From positions 20,269 to 84,268 of the forward strand of contig JAFTWQ010000019.1 of NCBI GenBank assembly GCA_017465225.1: 64,000 bases of DNA, written 5' to 3'. Both the position numbers and the translations under genes were made by a program. Under the pieces are notes generated by a model that searched no databases, was not told where the DNA came from, and saw nothing but the letters and a program-made list of their open reading frames with translations. Shown one piece after another: positions 27,337 through 36,823 of the stretch. The DNA comes from Bacteroidales bacterium. Lineage in GTDB: Bacteria; Bacteroidota; Bacteroidia; Bacteroidales; UBA932. Numbering within the stretch: the first letter of the stretch is position 1; each line of letters opens with the position of its first letter.

Positions 27337-28530
27337 TTATTCCGTCGTTTTGACGCTGTATTGATCGCTTACCGCGTACGATTCATCTTCTACATTCACA
27401 CTCAGAACGGTATCCTCTGTAGCGAGTGTCCCGTCAGAGATCAGAAGCTCGCTCGTTACACCGTAGGTCGGCTCATCATCACCGCGGATACGCTCCGATA
27501 CCACCAAAAATTTGGGCGCATTCTTGATATACGCTTTCGAGGTGGTATCTGTCTCATTCCAGTCAGCCTGCATCTGCCCTGCCGTTGCGGTAGTGGCAGC
27601 CTCGGCAGCTTTTTCCGCGCTTGCCTCTGCCGCATTCGCCGCCTCCACCGCCTGTACAGCCTTCGTATTGGCGGTCTCCGCTGATGTTGCCGAAGCTGTG
27701 GCAGACTTGTTTGAAGCCGTTGCCGACTCAGCCGCATTGTTCGCGTGCGTGCTCGCCGACAAGCTGTTCTTGTACGATGCAGATTCCGATGCAGCCGCCT
27801 TCGTTGCCGACGAAGAGGCACTGTTCATATACCCCTCTGTCGTCTCCATGTAGCCTTTCGTCGTCTCCATATACAGCTTGGATTTTGCTTCTGCATTGAC
27901 TGCGTTTTCATTTGCCGCCACCGCAGAAGAAGCGGCAGCCGAAGCCGTCTGAGCACTTGTCACCGCGGCAGAACTTTGCTCCTGCACCTGTGCCGACAGA
28001 TTTTCCACGATCCGTCTGACGTACGCAGGATCTTCTGTCAGCACCAGTTTCTTTTCAGTATCGTGCCAGCGGAAGCTCTTGCCTGCTTCGTATGGGACGG
28101 TCATGTCCACCCCATCGATCGCCTGCGCGATGCTGAACTTCAAAGAACGGTCGGCAACCTCTTTCAGCTGCTGCGCGAGGATCGTGTTTTTGTCGATCAT
28201 CTTTTCAATGACCTTGAACGGATATTGATCGAACATCGAGACTTCTTGCGTATAATCGACCTCTCGATATACAACAAGCTTCCACCCATCGGCAAGCGGC
28301 GAGAAGTCGCCTTGATTGCTCGGCTCTTCTCCGCTTACCCATCCCGGATAGACAACGGTACCGCGCTCGACATCGACGTAATAGTCATTGGTAAGAATCG
28401 TCTCAGCCCCTTCGGGCGAGACGATCATTACCTTTACGTCGGTGTTTTTGGTGATCTCGAACGGATAGAAGAATTCTGTCGCTTCTCCGTTTCCCTCGTA
28501 GACCACCTTGTTTACACTGTCTTGGATCAC
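27337..28530 (-). CDS. Tail fibre with T7-type N-terminal anchor
   Basis: 397 residues, GTG start. The first about 150 residues (V-V-Y-E-G-N-G-E-A-T-E-F-F-Y-P-F-E-I, then Y-P-G-W-V-S-G, Y-R-E-V-D-Y-T-Q-E) resemble the phage T7 gp17 N-terminal domain, which anchors the fibre to the tail nozzle. From about residue 180 to 310, long Ala/Ser/Thr-rich coiled repeats form a triple-helical rod. It is downstream of the ejection proteins, as in T7-like phages. Confidence 0.85.
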   Translation of the reverse strand: MIQDSVNKVVYEGNGEATEFFYPFEITKNTDVKVMIVSPEGAETILTNDYYVDVERGTVVYPGWVSGEEPSNQGDFSPLADGWKLVVYREVDYTQEVSMFDQYPFKVIEKMIDKNTILAQQLKEVADRSLKFSIAQAIDGVDMTVPYEAGKSFRWHDTEKKLVLTEDPAYVRRIVENLSAQVQEQSSAAVTSAQTASAAASSAVAANENAVNAEAKSKLYMETTKGYMETTEGYMNSASSSATKAAASESASYKNSLSASTHANNAAESATASNKSATASATSAETANTKAVQAVEAANAAEASAEKAAEAATTATAGQMQADWNETDTTSKAYIKNAPKFLVVSERIRGDDEPTYGVTSELLISDGTLATEDTVLSVNVEDESYAVSDQYSVKTTE

Positions 28531-28540
28531 GTTTCATCAC

Positions 28541-31500
28541 CTACCTTTGTAATTTCTGATCAAAGATCACCGCTTTTAAGACCTCACCGATCTCATAGTC
28601 AAAATCCTCTTTGCCATATCGCAAGAGCGTCCATACCATATCTGTCATCGTATCGCTCCAACCTGTGAACGAATTGACCATCTTCGTGCCTTCTCGTCCA
28701 ACATCGACCCAGTCTGCTTCATCAGACCTGACCTTCTGTGCGAAACGGACGGTACGCGCGACAACGTCGTATGCGCTCGTGAGGTTGGCATTGTTGGCTC
28801 TGCCGTCCATCAGCGTATCGACCCCGAACCTGAATATGTCTCGCACGATAGGAACCATCCCTGTGATCTGCTCACCGACTGCCTGCCCGACTCGCTCAGG
28901 CTCGATCAGCTTGTCAAGACGATCAGCGATATCATCGTCATCATTGCCCCACAGCGCACGAAGCACTTCTTCCAATGCACGAGTAAATACACACCAGAGC
29001 AGGACGCTTCGCATGAATCTCATCCACTCTCCTGCATCTATTCCACGTCCCAATCTGAACGCAAGCGCATTGAATACGGTGTTCATGTACGAATAGTACA
29101 TTGTGAGGTTTTTGTTGATCTCTTTCCCGCGCTGTACAGGAGCAAGGTCTTTGACATCGCCGCTGCCGAACACACGTCTGACTGCCGCATCGCCTGCGCC
29201 GACTGCCTGACGCTCGATCACATCGGGATCAAGTCCTTTGCCTGCCTGCTCCTGCCATACCCTGCGGTATTCACTCTGCCAGAGCGGCACCGCGAACATC
29301 AAGTCCATTCCTGCGATCATCGAGAACGCATGATCGCTGAACCAACCGCTTGCCTTGCCTTTGAGGTTTCGTCTGTCTGCCGCCAGCTTTTCACGAACGT
29401 CCCTGTCCATCGTCTGCGCGCGATGAGCAATAAATTCCGATTTCTGCTTGCATTCCTCCCATTCTCCGCGCAGGTTGGTCGAGAACCTTAAAAGAGCGGC
29501 AGCCGTCTTGCTTGCTCCGAGATATTCCACCATCGGGAAAATGTTGGTGAGATTGAGAAATGCCGTCGATACGCGGAACCCCATGACAGCCATCGTCATA
29601 TTGCGGCGAAGCATAGCCGCGACTTCTTCGAGACCGTCTTTGCGGTCATCGATCGCCCAGTTATCCTTCACCCATTTTGCGATATCGCCTGTCAGCTTCA
29701 CTCCGTATGCTTCGCTCAATGCCTCCGCGACTTCTTTATTATTGACAAGCTTGTTGACATCGCGGACAGCTTCGCGGTAGCAGATATTGTGGATCACATC
29801 GTCGAGCTTACGCGACAACGGTGTCAATATGAGATATACCCCCCGTTCGACCTTGCCTTCAACGCGGCTCTTGATCTGCCCTCTGCGCGTCTCCAACACC
29901 GCATTGCTGCTCATCTGCTGTTTGGCAAGATCGTCCTCTTCCTGCTCTCGTGCCTTTCCGCTTCTGGTCGGATCGTACATGATAGGATAATAGCCACCCT
30001 CGATGTGGTGTATGCCGCCCTGCTTATCTGTGATCGTGAACGGCATCGCTTTTTGTTTGGCGAGGACGACACCTGTCATACGCTCCTCAACAGCGGCAGT
30101 CTCCTTCCAATACGAATCAATATGCCTCCACAGAGCAATGACCAACTGCCAATCCTTTTCCGTCATATTGCTCAACGTATCCATGACCTCTTGCTCGGAC
30201 ACACCGTACCCGTCCATGACACGCTTACGGTTGATCTCCGTGCCCCAGTTAAGCGCAAGGACGATAAGCTGTTCCTTCGTGATCGTTGACGTGCCGAATT
30301 GGTACTGTTTTTTTGTCCAATTTTTCATGCCGTGTGCCTTAAACATCGCCTTGATCTCTTTCGTCGCTTCTGCCATCATACGCAGCTTCTTGTTGGCGGC
30401 ACGGTTGATCGGATCGTAGAGGAACATCATAGACGCGCCTTCCTTACCGCCGTCGTTCCGCCTGAATATCGTTTCAGGTTTTATCAGCTCGCCGATGAGG
30501 TTCTTACTCTTGGTCATCGCTTTTTCATACCATTCTTCCAGCGTCGCGCCTGTGGGATCCTCGTCCGCCTTGATCCGAACATTCTGCCTGATACCGTCTG
30601 CGATCCGCTGTACGGCATCATCGAACGAGACCTCTTTGCCGTTCTCGTCGACGACCGTATACAGCCTGTTTGCATTTCTGCCGATCGTGTATACGCTCGT
30701 CAATACATCGAACAGCTTATTGAATTCCTCCGCGGTCAGAGCACCATAACCGAGTGCCTTTACGGGATCTTTTCTGCCGATGATATTGACTCGTGTCTCA
30801 TAGACCGTATCGCCGCCTGCCGCAGTAAGGATATACTCGGGGATATCATGCTTGACTTTCTTTTCATTGTCAGGAGAATCGTCCTCGTAATTCGTATCAT
30901 GTCCCTTATTGTACCGCTCAAACATCGCATCAACGCTTGCGCTGCCCTTCCAATCCTGCGGCATAAGCGCGTCTTTTCGGTTGATACCGAACACATAAAG
31001 CAAATGGTTATAAAAATAGCGTTCATCAGCTGCCAGTTTTACGGTGCCTTTGGCAATGCTGTTTGAACGCTTCTTGAGCTTATTTACTTTTTTGTCGACC
31101 GCAGACTTGAGCTTCATGGATTCGGTAGCGAGATTGTTTAACAAGATCTGCTCCTGCTTTGCTTTTTTCGCTTCTTCCCACTTGCCCTTTGCCATCAGCT
31201 TTGTGACCTCTGCACCCTTCATACGTTCCTTGTGCCGCCACGATGCGACCGCCGTTGCCTGCCTGATCGGCATTTTCGAGATACTATCACGCGCGATCTC
31301 CCGATACATCTTCACCAGTCCGTCAACGGCATCACGAACAAGACGGATGCCTTCTTTGGAAGAAGCGATAGCGTCTTTCAGCTGTTTAACGATATCGAGC
31401 ATTTTTGCCTTATCCTGCTCTGCTATCATTCGGTTGATGAGCTTCATTTCCGCTTCGCGCCAACGGTAGGTATATTTGAGGTCGGCGATCTGCTGTTTCA

Positions 31501-34500
31501 GCGATTTGACCTCTTTGCTGTCCTCTTTCGGTTTCGTTTCCTTTTCTTGAAGGGATTCTTCGATAGCTGCAAGAGCCTTGTCAACGCTCGCATCAAGTCT
31601 GCTTTCCGCTTCTTCTTTGCGTCGGATCGCTTCAAGCTCGAACGCAAGCAGTCTCGCCTTATATTCGGATGTCTGCAATGCTTTTTCCGCTTCTGCCTTA
31701 ATCTGCTCCTCGGTGACCTTCTCGCTGTCTAAGTCGGCAACAGCTTTTTGAAGCTCTGCTTCTACTGCCGCCTCCAGACTGCCGCCGTACACTTCAAGCT
31801 CCGCTTCGTACTGCTCCTCGGTATATCCGAGAGTCGGCAGGATATCTGTACTGCCCGACAGCTTTACGCATGCTTCTGCTCGGAAGATATCCTGCTTCTT
31901 CAAGCTGTCCTCGATATCCTTACGCATCACATCGATAAGCTCTTGTCTTTGCTTCGCATATTCCTCGGTCAGATCGCTCATGGCAAGCTTTAAGACCTTT
32001 TCCTTTGCTTCTTCCTTCGCTTCGTTTACCCAACGTTCATACATTGCCTGCGTAGAATCATCAAGGAACTGCATCCCCTTCTTGCGGGTGATAGACTCGA
32101 TCCCCTGCATCGCTGCCTCAGCTTCGATCTCCTGCTCACTTGCAAGCATACGCGACATAACTGCACGTACCTCAGGAGACGGTTTCCCACCGAGCTGAAC
32201 GAAGTCTGTGTAAATGTCGCTCAACCATTTTTTGAACGTGCGGAACACAGCCTTCAGACCGCGTACAGGTGCTTCGCCTGTCCGCAGATACGCTTCAAAT
32301 CCACGTGCAAACTTCTCGTGCTGTTCTCTCGTGAAGGTTTTCTGGCTGTCCTTATAGCCGAGCCATTCTTTCACCGTGTTCCAGTCCTTCACCACCTGTT
32401 CAGGCGCACCTTCCATCTCAGCAAGCATCTTGAGATCGGCAAGAGCCACGTGCCCCATCTCATGCACGAACGTAGACTTGTCCGCCTTCTCGAACAAGCT
32501 GACTACTCGCTCCATGCCGCTTACCTTCGTCTGACCGCGGACAGCTTGGTTATACCGCTCGATAACAGAGATAGCCTTGTCATCGAACACAACGAAACAC
32601 CGTCCATCACGACCACCCTCGTAAGTGATACCCTTGATACCGTGTTCGTTTAACTTACGCGATGCTTCTTCAGGCGAGCCATATCTCCCTACTAATTCTG
32701 AATAGATTTTCCTTCCTCTGTCGCTAGGAAGAAACATACTAATTTCAAAATCTTTTTCATATGCCTCCCCTATTCGACTTTCCAATGCTTTTTCTAACTC
32801 GCTATTTCTCTCTACGTGCTCTTTGGTAGATTCGTCAATCCAATCTCCGAAAAGAGAACCTTTTACATATTTGTATGTTTTTCCATTATAATCAACAAAT
32901 CTCCCTGTTCTGACCTCTTTACCAATCTCTCGCAAGGCATTCTGAACATAGTCCGTCTGTTCATTAAGTGGTTTTTGCTCATCAAGAAGCACGTCGCTAT
33001 CAGGAATATCGACCTCGAAAAAACTTCCGTCAAAACCAAAACGTATTCTATTTACGTCTAAACTCTCAAGAAAGTCTGCATCTTGCAATTCTCTCTGTCT
33101 TTTTTCGACAAGCGGAGCAACAAATATTTTTATCTCAGCTAACACATCTTGAATATTTGTCCTGCGCCCATTTTTTTTTGCTTCTTCTTTTGCATATTCA
33201 ATAATAGTTTTAAACCTATATGCTTCATCTTGCGGTACGCTTTGCATGAATTTAGTTATTGATATACCGGGATTTTTTTCGATGGTTTCAATTCTTTCTT
33301 GATAGGAATTTATTAAAACATCTGTATACTTTTCGCCTTCCCGTATGTATGTGACTATTTCGCTTATTCTCAAATGTACACTATCCAAGTCTCTGCCTGT
33401 AGCCCATTTGTAAAGGTCTGCACCGCCAAAATAATGATTCATTGTCGATGTCAACTGCGAATCATCAATACTTCCATCATACAAAGCAACCACTTTATTT
33501 GTTTTTCTTAACTTTTCCCTATACTTTTCCGCTACCTTCTTATCCTTCGCAAAATACAGCCCCCAACCATGAGCCTGCGCTCCTTCGCCTGTGCCGATCG
33601 CGCCTAAGTCGAAGGTGTCAAACGTATGCGGAGAGCCGTGGTAGGCTGTTTGGTTGTATTTAGTTTTGACAATGTCAAACATATCTTGTACAATATTTAT
33701 AAAAGAACTACCCATAATTCGATTTTGGGACACCATGTCACCAACTTCTAACGTATGGGAGTTCTTTTTATTTTTTAGCCAATTATCTAAATCCTTTTCA
33801 TTGTTATATACCACAGTAACCAAAAACACTTTGCCATTAGACATAAACTCTAAAATAGCTCCTGCTTTCCCAAGAGGAGTTTTTATTTTTACCCCCACAG
33901 GGAATCCACCATAAGAACCCACTTGCCCTTCAACCGTTGTAATGCTTTCAATGTTTTTAATTTCATCAATATTATCAACAACAGCCTGCCACTGTTCTAT
34001 TGTCAATGGATGACTTCCTGTTTGCACATGGTCATAACTACTGCCGGTGACAATGATTTCATTACCTTTTTTTGTTTTTATCCAATTCCCTATTTTTGAT
34101 CTTTGAGGTGCTTCCCAAAAGGCTTTATCAAAATCCTTCATACTCGGAAAGTATTCACGTTTCATCGCATGGTTAAATGCGTTCTCATCTACCTCTGTCG
34201 CATTCGGCACAATAGAAGTACGCTCGCGCATATAATCCTCGGCAGTATATTCCTTGCCCGTTGCCTTGCTGATGTTCTCTGCCATGCGGTCTGCGTATCT
34301 GGCGAACAGGATAGCATTCATTCTGCCTGCCTTCTGTACCTCCGCATTGCCGCTCTCCATCTGCTTTCTGACAGATTGATATACTTTGTATCCGCTCGGC
34401 GAGAGACCGCGCACGACAGACATTTCGCTTGCAGTAAGGTTTTTCACTTTATCTCTGATACTGTTGAGAACATCAAGATTCTCAAAGTCCTGATCGAGTG

Positions 34501-36820
34501 CATCAAAATCAGCCTGCATCTCCTCGGTGGCATCGAATTGATACTCAGGCATACCGTATTTCTCACCGTTGCCCTTGTAGATATCCCTCGCCATATCAAG
34601 CAGCTCTGCTTTGTTCGGTTTTCGTTTGTTCGCCTTATAGAAATCGCTGTACCACTTGTCATTATCGCTCATTCGCTTTACGTTATATCCGCTTTCGTCC
34701 GAGTAATAATGATGTACACCCCTGCTCATGCCTTCTTCAAGCTTCTTGACGATATCGCCGAGTCTGGCATAGATGCTTGTTTCCGTATCGCTTTTCATTT
34801 GTTTCCACGCTTGCTGTGGATTGGATGGATTGGTCAAGATGATCGCCGCGCCCATATCCTGCTCTATCCCTTCCTCGGGAAAATTCGCAGTAATAATGCC
34901 GTCGATCAATTCCGCCTGCTTTCCTTCCTGCTCTGTATTGATACGCTGCATCGCTTCTTGTGCGACTGCCATATAGTATTTCTTACGCGCTGCGCTGTGC
35001 CCTTTATCATCGAATGAGATATACTGCTCGAACTTACCGCCGTCTGCTACCGTCGTTGCATAGATGTCTGTCGGTACTACGAGGTCAGCCTTGTTCTCGA
35101 TAATAGCATTGACTTCCTCCTGTTCGATACCCATTGCCTCTACAAGCTGATTGAATACCTGTACCCCTTCTTCGTCCTGCAAGGCAAGCTCGGTATCGAC
35201 GCGAACTTCCTTGAACTCGGTATTTTCGACCGCGCTTTTGATGACAGCTTGGTATACCTCGGGGCTCTTTTTGAACAGCTTCGAGCCAGCCATATTCTCA
35301 CGCAGACCTTTCAGCATCTCAAGACCGTTCGCCAGTTTCATCTCGCTGACGAAAATATCGCTCTGCATAGACTGTAACTTGGCGAAGTCGCGCACCCCTT
35401 TGAACATAGAGATACTGCCGCCGATAGCACCGAGACCGATGATACCGGGAAGAGCTTCTGTCGATGACTCCAAAGCACCTTTCACGAATTCTGCACCTGT
35501 ATATTTGCGATATGCGGCATTCGGCGCATAACCGATGATCATATTATGTACCGCCTTATCGGTCACGTCCTGCACCGCTTCTTCTGCCATCTCGGTCATT
35601 GCCGCACGCGCTGCCTGCGCTCCTCTCTCTTGGAGGAACTTACCGAACCCTGCCTTGAGCTTCGCTTGGTTACCCGAAGCCTTTGCCACGATCTCCATGA
35701 TCTCCTTCTTGTAATTCACACCGAGCAGATTCATGATCTGACCGTAATTCCAGAACTCGACCCCTGTTTCCGCACCTGCCGCGATCGCCGCGAAAGCACG
35801 TGCTTCACTATTCGTCAACAGCTGTTTACCGTCCTTCGTTTTCATCTCGCTATACTCATAGTAGTGTCTGCCTGCGCTGTTCAGGAACATATCCTCCATC
35901 ATACCGTATCTGACACCGATACCCGCCGCTGTGACCGCCGCACCCATCGCAGGAGCGGCAAGCGTACCGCCCGATGCCACACTTGTTGTCACACCTGCCG
36001 CAAGAGCCGCCGTTGCCAAGTGCGACCCGCGCTGTAATCCCTTATTCATATGATAGATATTTGCACCTGTACCGCCTGCGATCGCCGTCAGAGGATCATC
36101 AAAGAAATTCGGCATAGACTTCTGCTCGGGGATAGATTTGCGCAGAGCTTCTATCTCCTTCTTCATCTCGGGAGTGATCGTACCACCCATGAACCCGACC
36201 ATACCGAGCCTGCCGATATCGTAGTTTGCCTTATCTGCCGCAAGACCGAGACTGAACGCTTCTGCCGCGTCCTTCGCCTTCGTCAAGTCCTCGATGTTGT
36301 GCATGGCGATAGCAACGTCATTGTCACTCAGATTCGGATTCTCCACGATAGACTTCAAGCCGGGGAACTTCGCATAGACCTCGTTCATGTCAAAATCATT
36401 GACACCCTCAGGCGCGAGTGCCATACGCTTTCTCGTGAATTCCTGCACGCTTCTGCCCTTCGCCATATTATCATCACTATAGAGAAGTGCGTTGACAGGA
36501 ATACCCGTCTCAATGCTGATCGCCTTCGCCTCTATCTTCTTATCTTCGTCCGATGCTAAATACTTACGATACGCATTACTGCCCTTCGCATAATCTGCTG
36601 CGCTCTGAGCAGTATCGGCGAGAGTCGACACCATATCTGTTGTTATTAACCCCGACATATCAAGCATGGATAAGCTGTCTGTGCTGTACTCATATTTCGT
36701 TTTAGACGGAGCAGGAGAAACGGAGGACATACTTTTTTCGCGCTCCTTACGAATATGTTCTTCATTTGATTCCACGCGCGATTTTATCCGCTGTTCCCAC
36801 CATTCAAGATTTTTTGCCAT
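28541..36820 (-). CDS. Giant polyvalent internal virion protein with ART-like and HExxH modules
   Basis: 2,759 residues, the largest gene of the phage. Order of features: an N-terminal soluble region; Ala/Gly-rich membrane-like segments near residues 268-308; an AT-rich cassette near 905-1,055 that may be a phage BECR-type nuclease-like domain; a phage ADP-ribosyltransferase-like domain from Y1060 (Y-H-G-S-P-H, G-x-G-A-Q-A-H-G-W-G-L-Y-F) to about 1,420; a zinc-metalloprotease-like H-E-M-G-H at H1453-H1457; charged coiled coil about 1,560-1,900; and a long C-terminal region with hydrophobic stretches (M-D-L-M-F-A-V-P-L-W). Such proteins are packed in the virion and ejected with the DNA, and the modules may modify host proteins early in infection. 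Domain calls are by motif. Starts with AGGAGGAATAAAAG. Confidence 0.85.
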   Translation of the reverse strand: MAKNLEWWEQRIKSRVESNEEHIRKEREKSMSSVSPAPSKTKYEYSTDSLSMLDMSGLITTDMVSTLADTAQSAADYAKGSNAYRKYLASDEDKKIEAKAISIETGIPVNALLYSDDNMAKGRSVQEFTRKRMALAPEGVNDFDMNEVYAKFPGLKSIVENPNLSDNDVAIAMHNIEDLTKAKDAAEAFSLGLAADKANYDIGRLGMVGFMGGTITPEMKKEIEALRKSIPEQKSMPNFFDDPLTAIAGGTGANIYHMNKGLQRGSHLATAALAAGVTTSVASGGTLAAPAMGAAVTAAGIGVRYGMMEDMFLNSAGRHYYEYSEMKTKDGKQLLTNSEARAFAAIAAGAETGVEFWNYGQIMNLLGVNYKKEIMEIVAKASGNQAKLKAGFGKFLQERGAQAARAAMTEMAEEAVQDVTDKAVHNMIIGYAPNAAYRKYTGAEFVKGALESSTEALPGIIGLGAIGGSISMFKGVRDFAKLQSMQSDIFVSEMKLANGLEMLKGLRENMAGSKLFKKSPEVYQAVIKSAVENTEFKEVRVDTELALQDEEGVQVFNQLVEAMGIEQEEVNAIIENKADLVVPTDIYATTVADGGKFEQYISFDDKGHSAARKKYYMAVAQEAMQRINTEQEGKQAELIDGIITANFPEEGIEQDMGAAIILTNPSNPQQAWKQMKSDTETSIYARLGDIVKKLEEGMSRGVHHYYSDESGYNVKRMSDNDKWYSDFYKANKRKPNKAELLDMARDIYKGNGEKYGMPEYQFDATEEMQADFDALDQDFENLDVLNSIRDKVKNLTASEMSVVRGLSPSGYKVYQSVRKQMESGNAEVQKAGRMNAILFARYADRMAENISKATGKEYTAEDYMRERTSIVPNATEVDENAFNHAMKREYFPSMKDFDKAFWEAPQRSKIGNWIKTKKGNEIIVTGSSYDHVQTGSHPLTIEQWQAVVDNIDEIKNIESITTVEGQVGSYGGFPVGVKIKTPLGKAGAILEFMSNGKVFLVTVVYNNEKDLDNWLKNKKNSHTLEVGDMVSQNRIMGSSFINIVQDMFDIVKTKYNQTAYHGSPHTFDTFDLGAIGTGEGAQAHGWGLYFAKDKKVAEKYREKLRKTNKVVALYDGSIDDSQLTSTMNHYFGGADLYKWATGRDLDSVHLRISEIVTYIREGEKYTDVLINSYQERIETIEKNPGISITKFMQSVPQDEAYRFKTIIEYAKEEAKKNGRRTNIQDVLAEIKIFVAPLVEKRQRELQDADFLESLDVNRIRFGFDGSFFEVDIPDSDVLLDEQKPLNEQTDYVQNALREIGKEVRTGRFVDYNGKTYKYVKGSLFGDWIDESTKEHVERNSELEKALESRIGEAYEKDFEISMFLPSDRGRKIYSELVGRYGSPEEASRKLNEHGIKGITYEGGRDGRCFVVFDDKAISVIERYNQAVRGQTKVSGMERVVSLFEKADKSTFVHEMGHVALADLKMLAEMEGAPEQVVKDWNTVKEWLGYKDSQKTFTREQHEKFARGFEAYLRTGEAPVRGLKAVFRTFKKWLSDIYTDFVQLGGKPSPEVRAVMSRMLASEQEIEAEAAMQGIESITRKKGMQFLDDSTQAMYERWVNEAKEEAKEKVLKLAMSDLTEEYAKQRQELIDVMRKDIEDSLKKQDIFRAEACVKLSGSTDILPTLGYTEEQYEAELEVYGGSLEAAVEAELQKAVADLDSEKVTEEQIKAEAEKALQTSEYKARLLAFELEAIRRKEEAESRLDASVDKALAAIEESLQEKETKPKEDSKEVKSLKQQIADLKYTYRWREAEMKLINRMIAEQDKAKMLDIVKQLKDAIASSKEGIRLVRDAVDGLVKMYREIARDSISKMPIRQATAVASWRHKERMKGAEVTKLMAKGKWEEAKKAKQEQILLNNLATESMKLKSAVDKKVNKLKKRSNSIAKGTVKLAADERYFYNHLLYVFGINRKDALMPQDWKGSASVDAMFERYNKGHDTNYEDDSPDNEKKVKHDIPEYILTAAGGDTVYETRVNIIGRKDPVKALGYGALTAEEFNKLFDVLTSVYTIGRNANRLYTVVDENGKEVSFDDAVQRIADGIRQNVRIKADEDPTGATLEEWYEKAMTKSKNLIGELIKPETIFRRNDGGKEGASMMFLYDPINRAANKKLRMMAEATKEIKAMFKAHGMKNWTKKQYQFGTSTITKEQLIVLALNWGTEINRKRVMDGYGVSEQEVMDTLSNMTEKDWQLVIALWRHIDSYWKETAAVEERMTGVVLAKQKAMPFTITDKQGGIHHIEGGYYPIMYDPTRSGKAREQEEDDLAKQQMSSNAVLETRRGQIKSRVEGKVERGVYLILTPLSRKLDDVIHNICYREAVRDVNKLVNNKEVAEALSEAYGVKLTGDIAKWVKDNWAIDDRKDGLEEVAAMLRRNMTMAVMGFRVSTAFLNLTNIFPMVEYLGASKTAAALLRFSTNLRGEWEECKQKSEFIAHRAQTMDRDVREKLAADRRNLKGKASGWFSDHAFSMIAGMDLMFAVPLWQSEYRRVWQEQAGKGLDPDVIERQAVGAGDAAVRRVFGSGDVKDLAPVQRGKEINKNLTMYYSYMNTVFNALAFRLGRGIDAGEWMRFMRSVLLWCVFTRALEEVLRALWGNDDDDIADRLDKLIEPERVGQAVGEQITGMVPIVRDIFRFGVDTLMDGRANNANLTSAYDVVARTVRFAQKVRSDEADWVDVGREGTKMVNSFTGWSDTMTDMVWTLLRYGKEDFDYEIGEVLKAVIFDQKLQR

Positions 36821-36823
36821 CTT

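Noticed and set aside
25200-28530. Diversity-generating retroelement, expected from BPP-1-like head genes
   Set aside because: No reverse transcriptase, template repeat or variable repeat pair was found in the unit.
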